Made by a program: the position numbers and the translations under genes. From Oscheius dolichura (taxonomy: Eukaryota > Nematoda > Chromadorea > Rhabditida > Rhabditidae): a stretch of 64,000 bases of DNA. This document shows, piece after piece, positions 34,215 to 45,901 of the stretch. How positions within the stretch are numbered: the stretch's first letter is position 1; each line of letters starts with the position of its first letter. The notes under the pieces were generated by a model that worked only from the letters and a program-made list of their open reading frames with translations, made no database searches and was not told the origin of the DNA. Location: NCBI GenBank assembly GCA_932521035.1, contig OW051496.1, positions 6,696,001-6,760,000 of the forward strand, given 5' to 3'.

Positions 34215-36574
34215 TCGTGTTTAAAAAGGCGTCAGAAACCCGTGGAGAAGGTGGCTTGGGCGAGGGGGACCGCTCTGGACTGCTGCTCATTCCGGCCGAG
34301 GACAGGTTCAGCACGGAGCGACGACGGTGGCCGTACCTAGAGGGCGATTGAGAATACGCCAAAGGCGATGGCCCACTTCCGGTCGGACAGCCTCTCGAGT
34401 CGATCCCACTCCTCTTGATATGTCTCGTAGAGCTTTCGCGGGTCTCTACCGTACCGCTCCTTCTTTTCTTTGAATTTCCTGGGTACCTCGTCGTCTTCGC
34501 CACTCGGCTCAACAATGGTGATGTACTGCACCGGCTGGACCTAGAAGCCAAGAATTAACGGAGTCAGTGTGAGTTGGGTGACTAGTATAAGCAACAGTTT
34601 AGCTGATCTCTGTTCAACGGTTAAAAGCACCACCACATGTCTATTATGTCTATGACCGGGTCTCTCCCGGCCACCTCACAACACTTACTTTCTGATACGG
34701 AGTCGCGTAAAACCTTTCCTCCTAAAACAATTCCGTACTTCCTGTTCTCTTCCGAAAAAAAACGAGAAAGTTCAAACCTCGACATCTTCCCTGGAAGCGG
34801 GCGGCTCTATCACCAGTACCCGGGCCTCCTCCCTATCGGGGATGCACTCCGCCTCATCCAGCAGATGGACTTCTTCTGGTGCTTCATACCCTCGGTCGAG
34901 GACCTTCGGAGGAGGAGAGAACAGACTGTGCTCGTTGTTTACGGTAGTGTAGATGGGATTCCTTATAACGAGATCCGGAAAGGTGATACTCGTCGGGGGT
35001 CTGAAGCCACTTTTTAGAGTTATAAGACGACTGTTCACTTGTAGAGGAGACACTCTTCCGATGGTTCTGATGGGGTGCTCGGGGAGGAGGGAGGCGGACT
35101 TTTCTCGTAGGGTTCGGATTTTGGACTCAGGTGGGGAGAGGGCTCGACAGGGGGCTCATCGTTCGTATCCTCCGGTGGTTCTCTCCCTTCCTTCAATTAT
35201 TATGACTAGTATGAAAATAAGAGAACAAACCTGGATGGCTATGGTCCTTTCGACGACATTTTCAAGGTCCAAGGCGTCGATGACTCCCGGTTCCACTCCA
35301 CACTTCTTACCCACCGCGTGGAGGAGATCCCGTACTTTGAGCCTAGAGGGAGCAGACATAGGTAGACAGCTCCGGGTGAACTTACGTCTTCCCACCGAAC
35401 CAGACCTTCGTCTGGGCAGCATCTTTCATCTTTTTTCCTAGGTAATGTAGCTTCTTCATGTACTCCGAGCCGATATCTGAAATGGGGCATCTGCCACCGG
35501 GGAAGAACACCCACCAATTGCTATGGTAGTTATGGCCAGACCCAGGCACACGTAGAGAAAGGTTATGGGCAGGAGGGCCACTCTGAAGTGAGAGATTATG
35601 AGAAGGGAGGTCACTTACCTTGAAGGCACTAACTGGCCGAAGTCGATGGCTGTCAGACATAGAAAGTTATAATATAACCCATTGAAAAAGTCTATCTGAA
35701 AGATCTCTACTTTTTGGCCGAAAGACAACCGACCTGCCCATTCAACGCTGGTAACAGCAATGCACCTAAAGCGACATAGAGCAGGAAGACGGCGAGGAGG
35801 ACCAGGGAAGTGACCTGGATGGACGACTCCTTGTACTCCTTGCCCGACAGGGAGGCCTTCGACATCCTCCTCTGGGTACGGTATGCTTCCAGCTGAATAA
35901 GTGAAGTCAATCAAGATGGGTCCCCTACTTTTCTCCTTGAATCACCCGCGAAGTTGTTCAGATACTGTCCCACATTGGCGATGATGATCATGGTTAGAGG
36001 AATTCCGCAAATACCATAGACGATACAGAACAGCCTGCCCGCGTAGGTTATCGGAGCTATTCGATTGTAGCCGAGGGTCGTGACTATTCCGAAGCCGTAG
36101 AGGGTCGCCGTCACGAAGGACCACTCACTCCTCTCGTCCCTAAACATGATTTATCGGGGATAATAGGAGAGATCGTACCTCTCCGTCTCGAAACATCGAT
36201 GTATCGTCTCTGCAGTCTGGGCCCTGTTCGCGGTCAGGTTGAAGCCGGGAGGCAGACGGTTTATGACCTGAAGACCTAGTCTCCCTGGTCAAAGGGGGTC
36301 CTCTACCTGGTTGACACAGCCTATCCGTGTGGTCTTCTCCTGTCTGTGATGCTCTTTAAATGCCTCGGCCTCGAGTTTGTTGAAGATGAATCCTCCCGCG
36401 AAGGCATACCCCAGTACCAGGAGCAACAGCGAGCAGTGGAGGGTGAAGGGCTTGGCTCTCTGAAAACGTCAGCTTATCTCCCAGCCGCGACAGGGGAATG
36501 CGAGGATTGACCTCCTCCTGCTGCCTTCTTTTCACCTCAAATCTGTTCGACTTCTTCGCTTGCAGATTGTGCAT
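34210..36574 (-). CDS. Two-pore-domain K+ channel (TWK type) with non-canonical filter sequences
   Basis: About 560 residues over thirteen minus-strand exons, starting at the ATG 36574 (MHNLQAKKSNRFE) behind an acceptor-like TATTAG. TM1 is FTLHCSLLLLVLGYAFAGG. Pore 1 contains TLGYN (36078-36064) and TM2 includes GRLFCIVYGICGIPLTMIII. TM3 is SLVLLAVFLLYVALGALLL, pore 2 reads LTAIDFGQLVP, and TM4 is ITFLYVCLGLAITTIAI. The order TM1-P1-TM2-TM3-P2-TM4 is the K2P layout. Usual filters are TxGYG and TxGFG, so here P1 has Asn for Gly and P2 has Asp for Gly. A long cytosolic tail has Pro/Ser-rich stretches and ends in a Ser/Pro-rich segment (RRRSVLNLSS to VSDAFLNTK). The last intron is about 40 bp. 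If it is not spliced, the protein stops at 34337. Confidence 0.85.
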
Positions 36575-39500
36575 ATATCTAATATTCTGGTTACGGTCCG
36601 TTTATCTATTCCCACTGCTGTAAAACTGAAAAACTGACCCGTCTGAAGGTGGGAGAAAAGATTTTGTTGAGAAGGAGGAGGCACATCTGGAGGGAGGATA
36701 CAGGGCCCCGGAGGCGGCACAGACTAATTGGCCGATGAATGGGCAGATGAACGGGCCAAGGAACTGGCTCTCGGGGAAAAAAAGATCTATTCATCCGAAC
36801 GAGCATCCGAATTTTATTTTCCCCCCTCCATTTACATGAGGGTCATTTCAGTGAGCATCGGGAACAAAGCAGCGTTTCTAAAAAATGGGGAGAAAGCAGT
36901 TCAATAGTGGCCAGAAATGTCAATGACAGCTGCCTGTTCCAGACCTTTTCAGGACCAGTGCTCAGGATTTCTCAAGGAATTGTGGAAGGAGGAGAGAAAT
37001 GGAGGTTGCCCTGGGCCGGGAAAACTTTTAAAGCTCTCTGTTTTATGTCCCACGAGGTGCTGTTTTCACCCCTCTTCGAGGAAATGGTCCCGGCTCTATC
37101 CTCCACCCTCCCCTACCCTTCAAAAGTGTCGAAAAGACGTCTAATTAGGATAGGCCTCAAAATGATGGATGACCCTGCCCAAGGGTCTTTTTTTCTCAGC
37201 TAGGGATCGCCATGCTCTCTAGCATAAAAAACGACAACTAGAAAAGGAGAAGGGTAAAAATAGGTCAAATCAGGAGTAGCAAATGGCGTGGGTGGGGGTG
37301 GATCATGGATGTCCAGTCGGCTCGAATAGTCCTCTCCAAATGACTATATTGATCACGGTTGCCAGCTGAGCCTTCTCCCGGTCTCCGGCGCGGGGGGAGA
37401 AGCCTGATGACCCCGGTGTGCTAAACTCCCCTCGAGCTAATTTTCAATTTCAGGGGGAAACACAAGAGGATAAACAGCAACTACAATTACTACGAGTTTA
37501 CTTTTTGAGGGCAGAGCCTCCTATACTACGGGTTACTGTAGTGATTGTGAACTACTGGCCGGGTCAGAGAGAAATGTGTTTTGTGGCCAAGTCTCGCCGT
37601 GGGGAGGAGGGCAGACTTGTCGGCTCCTATTTACAAGGAAGTCCACAATAATATATCTCGGGTAGTTTTCGCCATCTCTCGCCTCGAATAACAAGGAAAG
37701 CATCCTCTTCCCCCGAGACGAAAAGGACACAGATTAGACTACCGCACACGCTAACTTTCAACACCTTTTGACATGTTAGCGCTGGCAGGAGAAGGACAGG
37801 TAGGAGAGGATGTACTTACACACATTCTCGTAAACGAACGCACTCTCGAGTCAACATTTTGAATTACTTCAGGGAATCTTATTTTGAGAGCAAGCAGAAA
37901 GAGAAGGCTTTCCCGCGGTTGGGAGCGAACTTTCCCCGGCCCAACTGCTCCAAAGAAGGCTTCGACTGATGTTAACTGTTCGCCATCCCTAATAAAGACA
38001 GTAATTCTCGAGGTTTTCGAGGAGCACATATAGGGAGGAGGCCATCACTGTTAGACTTGGAAGGGTGGCCATCAAAGGCCGGACAATTTTGGAGGTGGTC
38101 CCCAATTTGTGCTCTTCTAATCCGACTGGAAAGTGTAACCTCTGTTAGCTAGGTGTTTGGAGCAACAGCTTTTTCAGCCGGGAGTATCAGTTTCGCCGGT
38201 TTTCGAACCCCATTGCCCCCCAAAAAGGATGATCCCGTACTCGGTCCCTACAACCCCACGTGTTTTCTTCTGGAGGGAACCCCGCACTCCGTCATCCAAA
38301 TAATTCATTCTTGGTCGTCTTCCCTCCATTGTTTATCACCGGCTAAATACACGAGAAGTGACCTTTTTGTTCGCGTATTTTGATCCCCCTCCAAAGGGTC
38401 TAAGACGACAGAGGGAGTACAGTAAATGAGACGAAGACTCAAAAAAGAAGAGCTTACCTCGAACTCGGGACATCTGAAGAGCCGTCCTAAAAGGTGGGCA
38501 CACGAGATACAGATCATCCTGAAGTTATTCTGCGTGGGATGAGGGGACGAGAAAAAGCAAAGAGCATAACAAATTAAAGTCTCATCAGTAATGGAAAGTT
38601 TTATGTGTGAGGGATGGGCTTACCAATTGCCTTGGAAGGGGACCGCAAAACAGACGGGATGAAAAGCGACCAGTTTAAAAAGAGCAGAGAGGATCGAGTG
38701 AAAAGGAACACCTCGCGTGTGGGAAGAGACTCGGCCCGGAAGCTCGGAATAGGTGTTGTCGCCAATTCTTGAGGGGGGCGACTCAGTCATCCGGCAGGAT
38801 GAGCAAGGGCGTCTTCTATTTCTGATCTGTTGGCTTGGCACCGAAATAGAGACCGGTAGTCTCGGACAAGGGCACCCCTAGATATACGGAGGAGGCAGAG
38901 GGTGTCCCTGGTCTTCTGCTCAATGAAGCTGGTGCTGGAAGGGGCTGGAAGCCACAATCAAAAAGCGGTCCTAATTCAGCCCAGTTTTTTTGAGTAAACG
39001 AGGACAAAAGGCGAAGAAGGGAGTCCTCCCTGCCCCAGAAGGGAACGATAAACAAAATGAGGTCAGAGTTCCCAGTCAAGGAGGAGTTATTAGATTGAAG
39101 GGAAAAGGAAAAGACGTGGGCAATAGAATAAGGCAAGTTCGAACAAAGCGGCTGCTAGGGAAAACACCGTGGTCTCCAACGTCAAAAATTGTCTTGTCGT
39201 CCGCCTTGTCGAGAGGTGACATGAGGAGTCTGTCAAAGCAGCTCTGAGACACTTTGGGACAGGTGACCCCGGCGACCATCCAGGAAGGGAGGGAGACAAA
39301 ATATCACTTTTCATAATTGCATGGCAAACTGGCAATTCTATACGGCGACGACGTTAAAATTTTTTCTGCACAAAACGAAGGAAGGGATCAATGGTTACGC
39401 TACACATGGCGGTAAAAACAAGCGATTTGTTTAAATTAGATTAAGTTGGACTATTACAAGAAGCAGAGAATTTGAAAAAGAGAACAACGTCCAGGGGGGA

Positions 39501-40375
39501 CTGGAGTCTCAGACCCGTTAGAAGTATCTGGAACTCGTATCATTCCCAAGCCACTGGAGTCGTCGTTTACACGACGGTTAAAGGCCCTGTGAGAAGTTTT
39601 AAATGTTTCCTGAGGGCGGGAAATCCCTGAGGTCTTCAAAAGAAAAGGCGCGGAGAGGTCACACACAGAGGGACAAAAAGAGGGAACGCCTAGACATGTC
39701 ATTACGCGGGGACCAAGAGGGGAAAATGTTATTAGTCATCATCACTCTTCCCCTTTATTGGTAGGAGGTGATTGAATCCGTTTACGGCGACAATCCGAGG
39801 AGGCCAGACAATACTATATACATGGGAATACCCACATTTCCCAGGAATTCTGATTCAGCCCTTTTCAACCCATGTTTCCAGGTGTTACACACCCTATAAA
39901 AGTGATTTACTCTCATCGCTAGCTGGCTCAAAGTCTAATTGGCCTGGAAAACACGCTCTTCTCTTCCTGGGGCAAGCTTGACCATCCGCCAGGTCGTCTC
40001 CCTGATCCTCCTCCGCGAGACGAGGGCGTCCTCCTCTGACAGTGCCCAGCTGGGAGATGACTGTCCTCTCCTCCCTCCCCGGATAAAGGAGGACACCCCG
40101 TAAAAAGAAAAAGAGAATAGGAACTAGCCTTTGTCCATTCGCAGTTGATCCTCCTGGCGAAGTGTACAGCGAGGGCCCATCGTCCACAGAGGAGACACTC
40201 CATGACGCCAGTTCTTGTCCTCCGAGACTCAGCTGGTCCGCCGGGGTGAGAGTGTGCAAATGTGGCACTTTTACTACCGCCCCTGGATGCTACCCTCTGT
40301 TTCTCACTTTGACGAGCTAACAACGGAAAATTCGAGGGAGCGACAAACATTTATTGCCGCCTTCTTCTCTCCGGG
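36575..40375. other. Large gene-free stretch
   Basis: About 3.8 kb upstream of the K2P gene and downstream of the membrane-protein gene at 40376. A further open exon-like frame (36806-36639, minus, MLVRMNRSFF) could be a 5' exon of the K2P gene, but its join to the ATG exon hits a stop. No other supported gene, RNA or mobile element was recognised. Confidence 0.45.
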
Positions 40376-41151
40376 TCAATTTCTCATGTAGTCCGGAATG
40401 GAGACTTGTCGAATCCGCCAGGCCTGCTGTTGTATTCGGGGTGCCTCCTTCATCCGTTCCCGCGTTTGCTGGAATGTGGTATAATTTTTGGTCTTTATTG
40501 ATAAGGATTACTTGCAGAGCGTATCGCAGTCCCGGAATGGTACAAACGGCGGAAGAGGCCGCCATGAGGGCGACACCTGCAAGGAGAGCATCTGCCAGTG
40601 GCTGGCCGTCGCCTTACCTCGCCACCTCCAGTCGAAAAGGGCTGTAAATGATAACAGCGAGACACACATGACGGAGAAGGTGTTCCATATCCTAACGGAC
40701 TGCTCCAGTGTTCCTCCAAAATTGAAATCTGGCGGAATATGACCCTAAATTGTCTTCTTCTTGAGGATAGAAAGGTAAGGCTACTCGGACAGTGTTCACT
40801 GAGATATTCACCGCCCAGACGGAGTAGAACCAGGCAGCGAAATAGAAGAGATGCAGGGCGAAGGAGGAGACAACACTCGTGGCCGGCTCAATCGTCCGGT
40901 AGTCTATCAGATTGTAGAAGAACACCTGGAGAGGACGTAGAACTATAGGGAGGAGGAGACTCACCAGGGAGAAGACAATCCCGTGGAACCTGGTCAAGAT
41001 GGGGGCTCGTCCCTCTGCCCAGGAGTACTGTATCAATGCCCACAACTTGTTAATAAATCCTCTGTTCATCTAAACGTTCGTCTGTGACCAATAAATAGAG
41101 CGGGGAGTATACTGTATTCAGAGAGTGGAATAGTTTCTGGAGGAGGTTCAT
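40376..41151 (-). CDS. Small multi-pass membrane protein, unrecognised family
   Basis: Six minus-strand exons join in frame from the ATG at 41151 to TGA at 40378-40376, about 189 residues. The start MNLLQKLFHSLNT is followed by a first exon join at an unusual second ATG, then hydrophobic segments near FHGIVFSLVFFYNLI, VSSFALHLFYFAAWFYSVWA, FSVMCVSLLSFTALF and VALMAASSAVCTI, consistent with four membrane passes. The C-terminus is basic, Gln/Arg-rich and ends SIPDYMRN. Introns are 38-45 bp with normal signals, which supports a real gene. A polypyrimidine-CAG site before the ATG may be a trans-splice acceptor. I could not match it to a known family. Confidence 0.7.
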
Positions 41152-43597
41152 GAAGGGGAGGATGCCACCTGGACAGACAATGGCCGCAGGGGATTCCCAG
41201 CTGACGTAGATTACCTCCAGAAGTCTTACGTTTATTTTTTCGATAAGAAAAATTAGTCGCGGATTGGTGGAAACGTTGATGTCAAAATTGACGTAAAATG
41301 ACGCGACGGGAGGGGATATAAATAGAGAGGATCAGGGTCGGAGCATTCGTACGAAAGGGAGTAACAGTTAGACAGGAAAGTGGAGAAATCCTTTGTTGTT
41401 CCCAGGAATGACAAAGGAAGAAGCGATAAGCTCCGAGAGGGTGACGTGGACTCAAAAAATAGGGTTTCTGTTAAAATCTTATGGGATTCTCTGCCTGTCG
41501 GCCAATTAACTCCCTCTTCACCTCCACCGTAGATTACGTCGGATTGTCTCCTTATCAGCAATAATCCTCCGCTATCTAATTTTGGACAACAAGAGAATTC
41601 TCAAAAGAGAACATAAAAAAGTTGAGGAGACGAGTCAAAATGACGACGGAATACGAAAGCCAGGGGATTTTCGTCTGGAAGGGAGATTAGCCAGAAAAAG
41701 TGGAAGAGATCCGGGACAAAAAAAGAGAGAGGCTACCCCCGTGACATGTTGTCGTCTCGGTGCAAGAGGACGAGCAGGAGAGCCGGGAGGCACGGGGTTG
41801 AAACCAAAATATGATGACTTCTTGCTATTTTTACGGTTATTAACTGGGGGAGAACGGCCTTTATCAGAACACTGAAGCCATTTTTTGACTTAAAATGTCC
41901 ATAGTTCATGCTGAAAACTTTGCTTCTTGGGTGGTCCCGGGCAGATAAAAAAGGTGGGACCACTGACTGTGAGAGAAGGGGGAAGTTAGCCGGGGGGATC
42001 ACTGGTAAAATATCCGATTGGTGGCTTCGAGAGTCTCTTTAAATAGGATAACTACTGGACTGCCACTGGGAGAGGCCGCTCTACAAAGAAGGCGTCCTTC
42101 CCCAACAAGTCTCTGCGAAAGAGAGGAGGAGGTATTCATATTTATTAGAATAAGCAGAGGCAGGCGAAATCGGAACTCCTCAGCTGCCAGCTGCTGGTCC
42201 GAAATGACGGCCCGCACACGTTGAGACGGTTGTAACTGCTGAAAAAACGAAGGTTTTGATTTGCCTCTATGGACGCCGACGGCCGACGGGGGAGCAGACG
42301 AGCGGAGGGAACCGGCACGGAGGGTTCACCCAGCTGTCATCCACAGTCGACCGTGCCCTGCCGTCAATTTCTCCCCCTGGTCTTCCTTTTTGGCTATAAA
42401 GTGCTTGGCCAGGTTCGATAAGCCGTTTATCAGGACGCCCGTCGGATGAGTAACGGCCACAGTCGTCTAACGCGCCTCGGCCCACGCCGCTTCAATTTCA
42501 TATTTACCTATACTTCTCTAGGATTCGTTTCTCTTTTTTTAAACAGACAAAAACTGGGTGAAATGCCAGAGGGTTTGGGTGAAATTTGACCACCTGGGGT
42601 CAGCCTCGGAGTGAGGGGACAGCCCGCTGCAAATTGGCTGCGTAGCTCCGACACGATGGCGGAGGATGGTCGGCAGCCAAGAATTTAAATGGTTCTGATT
42701 TATCTCTTTCTTTTCCCCTATTTAATAGGGGATACTTCTCCATTTCCACTCTTTTTATGGATTGACTTTCCTTGCCAACACTTCCGCTCGGCTTATGGCT
42801 GATAGCAATAAATACGCGACGCCCGGTGAGAAAGGCGCCGGCCCACGGAACATTTCGACAGACTGTCCTCTTCTTATCATTCTTTCCTTTCTCTTCGTCT
42901 CATCTCCGACCATTTTATTTAAAAAAAACTAGAAGAAAATCTGAATTTGTTGTATTGTGACCGTTCGAATAATGTTCACCAACTTTTGGCGCCGTTTCGA
43001 CCGCGTCATACCATTTCATCGGCTGTGCCGTTCGAACTTTTAGCTTTCCCGCTTTTATTTTATCAATCGATTGTGGTTATCACCACGGTTGGCTTTCCCT
43101 CTCGGCCTGCCACTCAATTTAAACAGAATCCGACAATTCTCATGGTTAATGGCGTCTTTTATCGGCCTCTCCTCACTTTTCCCTCCTCTAAACAACACGA
43201 ACTGTATTTTTCCCTCTCCTATTTTCCCCTTTCCTATCACTTTAAACTAACTAGTCAATTTCTGGGTCCCTCCTGCCAAGTGCACTCCGTTTACAGAATT
43301 CGAACTGACCGAGTCCGCTCCCTTGTGCTTTCCTCGCCCAAAATTGGGTCAATTTCCTATTGTTCTTTATTCTGGTTTCACCCTCGTGGAGACAAAAATC
43401 AATAACTCATCGAATCCCATCCAAAAATATAAAAAAGCCCGCTTTTGAAGGAGCCACCGCGATCTGCCGAACACTGTTTGTTCTCTCGTTTTTTGATCCA
43501 TTTCCCTTCATGACCAAGAGACAATTCCCCGTCTTTTCAGGGTCCTTTGTTGCTGTAAATATAACCTCTCTTCCCCACCTTCAATTTGTTGTTGAAA
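41152..43597. other. Divergent intergenic region, no gene seen
   Basis: About 2.4 kb between the membrane-protein gene (-) and the FMRP-like gene (+). The part 42500-43590 is more AT-rich and pyrimidine-rich, and the 152-codon plus frame at 42947 has low complexity and no splice or homology support. It presumably contains both promoters. Confidence 0.5.
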
Positions 43598-45461
43598 ATG
43601 AACATCGAAGTCAACCTGAACAATGTCTGGTACCCGATCAACGTCATCCGGAAGGACGAGGCCACCGGCAACGTCCAGGTAGGCGTCTGCCGTCCGACCA
43701 CCCATTTTCTCTCTTTTTATAGGTAGCCTTCCCTTCAAAATGGCGGGACGACCAGACCGTCAAGGTCGATCAGTGCCGAGCCGTTCGGTCCGTTAAAAAC
43801 GAAGAGATACAGGCGGGAGACCAGGTCGAAGCCTACGGTGTCTGCGGCCTGATAGGGTGGCAGAAGAGCACTATCAAGAACAAGGTACGGGATTTGTATA
43901 GATTTGACTTTTTCCGGAGATTAACACGTCTGGGGATGGGGAGCTGTACAAACAGACACGTTTCCTGTTTCCGGTGGACGGGAAAACAGCATAGTTTGTA
44001 AATTTGGAAAGGAGCAATGATCGGCTAGGGGCACCTTTGAGGGGAATCCAATGGAAATGGCTTATTTCAGAAGAACGAGCTGTATATTGTGGAGACGGTG
44101 GACAAGCAGACGGACGCCGTCGAGAAGAAGCACCTCCGCTCCTCGAAGACGGTCTACCTCCCCTTCAGCAAAGTGGACATGCTCCAGCTAGACATCAGTC
44201 AGTCCTCCCTTTCGGCCTTTTCTATTCCACCTTTTATAGATGTCGGAGAAGACCTCTGCGACTATTTCTCCCGCCAGGAAAATATCCAGGACTTTATGAA
44301 TGTGGTCGGTAAAATCCATGCCGACTACGATCAGAGCAAGAGGATACTCCACGTGTCGACGGTCGACCCGACTGCTCTACATCGGACCCAGATGATTCAA
44401 GAAATGTACTTCAAGGTGGGATTTAATTGGAAATTATTAAAGAAGAGGAGTTTTAGGACGCCAAGGTGAAGGAAAGTTTGAGGCAGAAGAAGGAGGAGAT
44501 TAGCCGGATCGTGAACAACAGCCACAGCCACTCGGACAGCGACTTCCTCGAGGAGTTCAAGTGAGCTGTCTCCTCTTTTATAAGACAAAACAACTTTTAG
44601 TGTCCCTCAAGATCTAATGGGACTGGCTATCGGTACCAACGGGGTCAATATCCAACAAGCCCGGAGGATCGAGGGAGTCACGGACATCTTGGTGGAAGAA
44701 TCCCGGGGAGCGACTCCCGCCACTATCAAGGTCTTTGCCGAGTCGCCCGATGCCGCCCAGAAGGCCCGCGACATCCTGGAGTATGGCACGGACACCGTCG
44801 ATGTTGAACGGTTCTGTGTCGGAAAGATCATCGGCAAAATGGGCCACACCATCCAAGAAATCGTCGACAAGTCCGGGGTGATTAGGGTCCAGATCACCGG
44901 AGATGAGCAAGCCGACCCCGTGCCGTTCATGTTCACCGGAACAAAAATAGCCATCGACCATGCCAAGTTCCTGGTGGAGTTCCACATTCACCAGATCAAA
45001 AGCATGGAACACCTCCGGGAGGAAGTCGACGACCTCCAGAGGCAGATGTACCCCCGTGAGTCTATCCTCCGCCGTTCTATCCACTTATAAATGTTTAGGA
45101 CGCTTTGAAAGGAATGGAAATGGAAACTGGCGAGGCGGACGAGGAGGACGTGGTCGTGGTGGCGGCTTCGGTTTCGGCGATCGCGAGAGAGACAATGAAT
45201 CTCCCGAAGAGCCCACTCCCCGGGGACAGCAAGGAGGCTTCCGCGGAGGATACAAAAATGGACGACGAGTGCGGGACGAAGAGGAGGAGGAGTCGTTCCC
45301 ATCCACCGGCGGCTTCAGCGATACCGACGGGAAAGGAGACGACGGAGACCGTGGAAACCGTCGCGGACGAGGACGTGGCCGTGGTATGCCCCTTCCCCTT
45401 TTTAAAAGACTACTGTAATATTTAAGGAAACTTCCGTAGCCGTGGTGGCCAACAACGGTAA
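43598..45461 (+). CDS. fmr1: FMR1/FXR family RNA-binding protein
   Basis: Polyribosome-associated translational regulator of the fragile X family, expected in neuronal cytoplasm and RNP granules. Eight exons (43598-43678, 43723-43884, 44071-44197, 44240-44415, 44457-44560, 44601-45055, 45099-45383, 45427-45461) give 474 residues. Domains in order: two Agenet/Tudor modules (1-48, VWYPINVIRKD then VAFPSKWRDDQTVKV; 60-122, ending KTVYLPFSKVDMLQLD), a KH0-like region to about 205, KH1 (LMGLAIGTNGVNIQQARRI), KH2 (VGKIIGKMGHTIQEIVDKSG, GVIRVQI), a Leu-spaced segment (SMEHLREEVDDLQRQM) where FMRP has its export signal, and two RGG-rich stretches (NWRGGRGGRGRGGG and RRGRGRGRGNFRSRGGQQR at the end). 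KH1 and KH2 both keep GxxG loops (GTNG, GKMG). It is slightly shorter than vertebrate FMRP because the region after KH2 is compact. Confidence 0.95.
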
Positions 45462-45901
45462 ATGCCCGCAAGTGACCCGCTCCCAGTCGCCTCCGCCGGA
45501 CCCTGCCCGTTCCTCACCTCGCTCTTCCGTTTTCTGGCCCTTTCCGAACATCCTTATATGGTTTCTTCCCCTGTTTTTGGTCCCTTCTTATTTCACCCAT
45601 AAACGTGCTCCCATCCAGCACAGGTTCTTCTTTTGCCGTTCTCTGCACTCTCCCGTATACATGGATCAATCCCGCTTCATACTACCCACCCTGGCAAATA
45701 ACCTCTTCCCATCCTCGCAGTTGTCTTGTTTTCGAGGATTTTTAGCTCAAAAACCCTGATTCCCGTTGTTAAACATTTGTTATACGTGAGACTGTAAGAT
45801 AATGAATATTTAATTTTAAGAAAAAGAAAACAAGTGAATATTTATGTGGGGGATTGAAAGCCATCTATACATATGTCAACAGTAGAATGGTAGTGGATCA
45901 T

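Noticed and set aside
36606-36806. Upstream MLVRMNRSFF frame as the start of the K2P channel at 34.2-36.6 kb
   Set aside because: Joining its GT donor to the next acceptor gives a stop before TM1. The ATG at 36574 joins TM1 in frame.
42947-43405. 152-codon plus frame upstream of the FMRP-like gene
   Set aside because: It has a Phe/Ser/Pro-rich low-complexity composition from pyrimidine-rich DNA, with no splice or homology support.
44614-45084. 156-codon minus frame inside the FMRP-like gene
   Set aside because: It is antisense to the KH1/KH2 exon, whose own reading is clearly conserved.
45085-45471. 128-codon Pro/Arg/Ser-rich minus frame
   Set aside because: It is an antisense image of the RGG-box exon; GGA/CGA-rich codons give Pro/Ser/Arg on the opposite strand.
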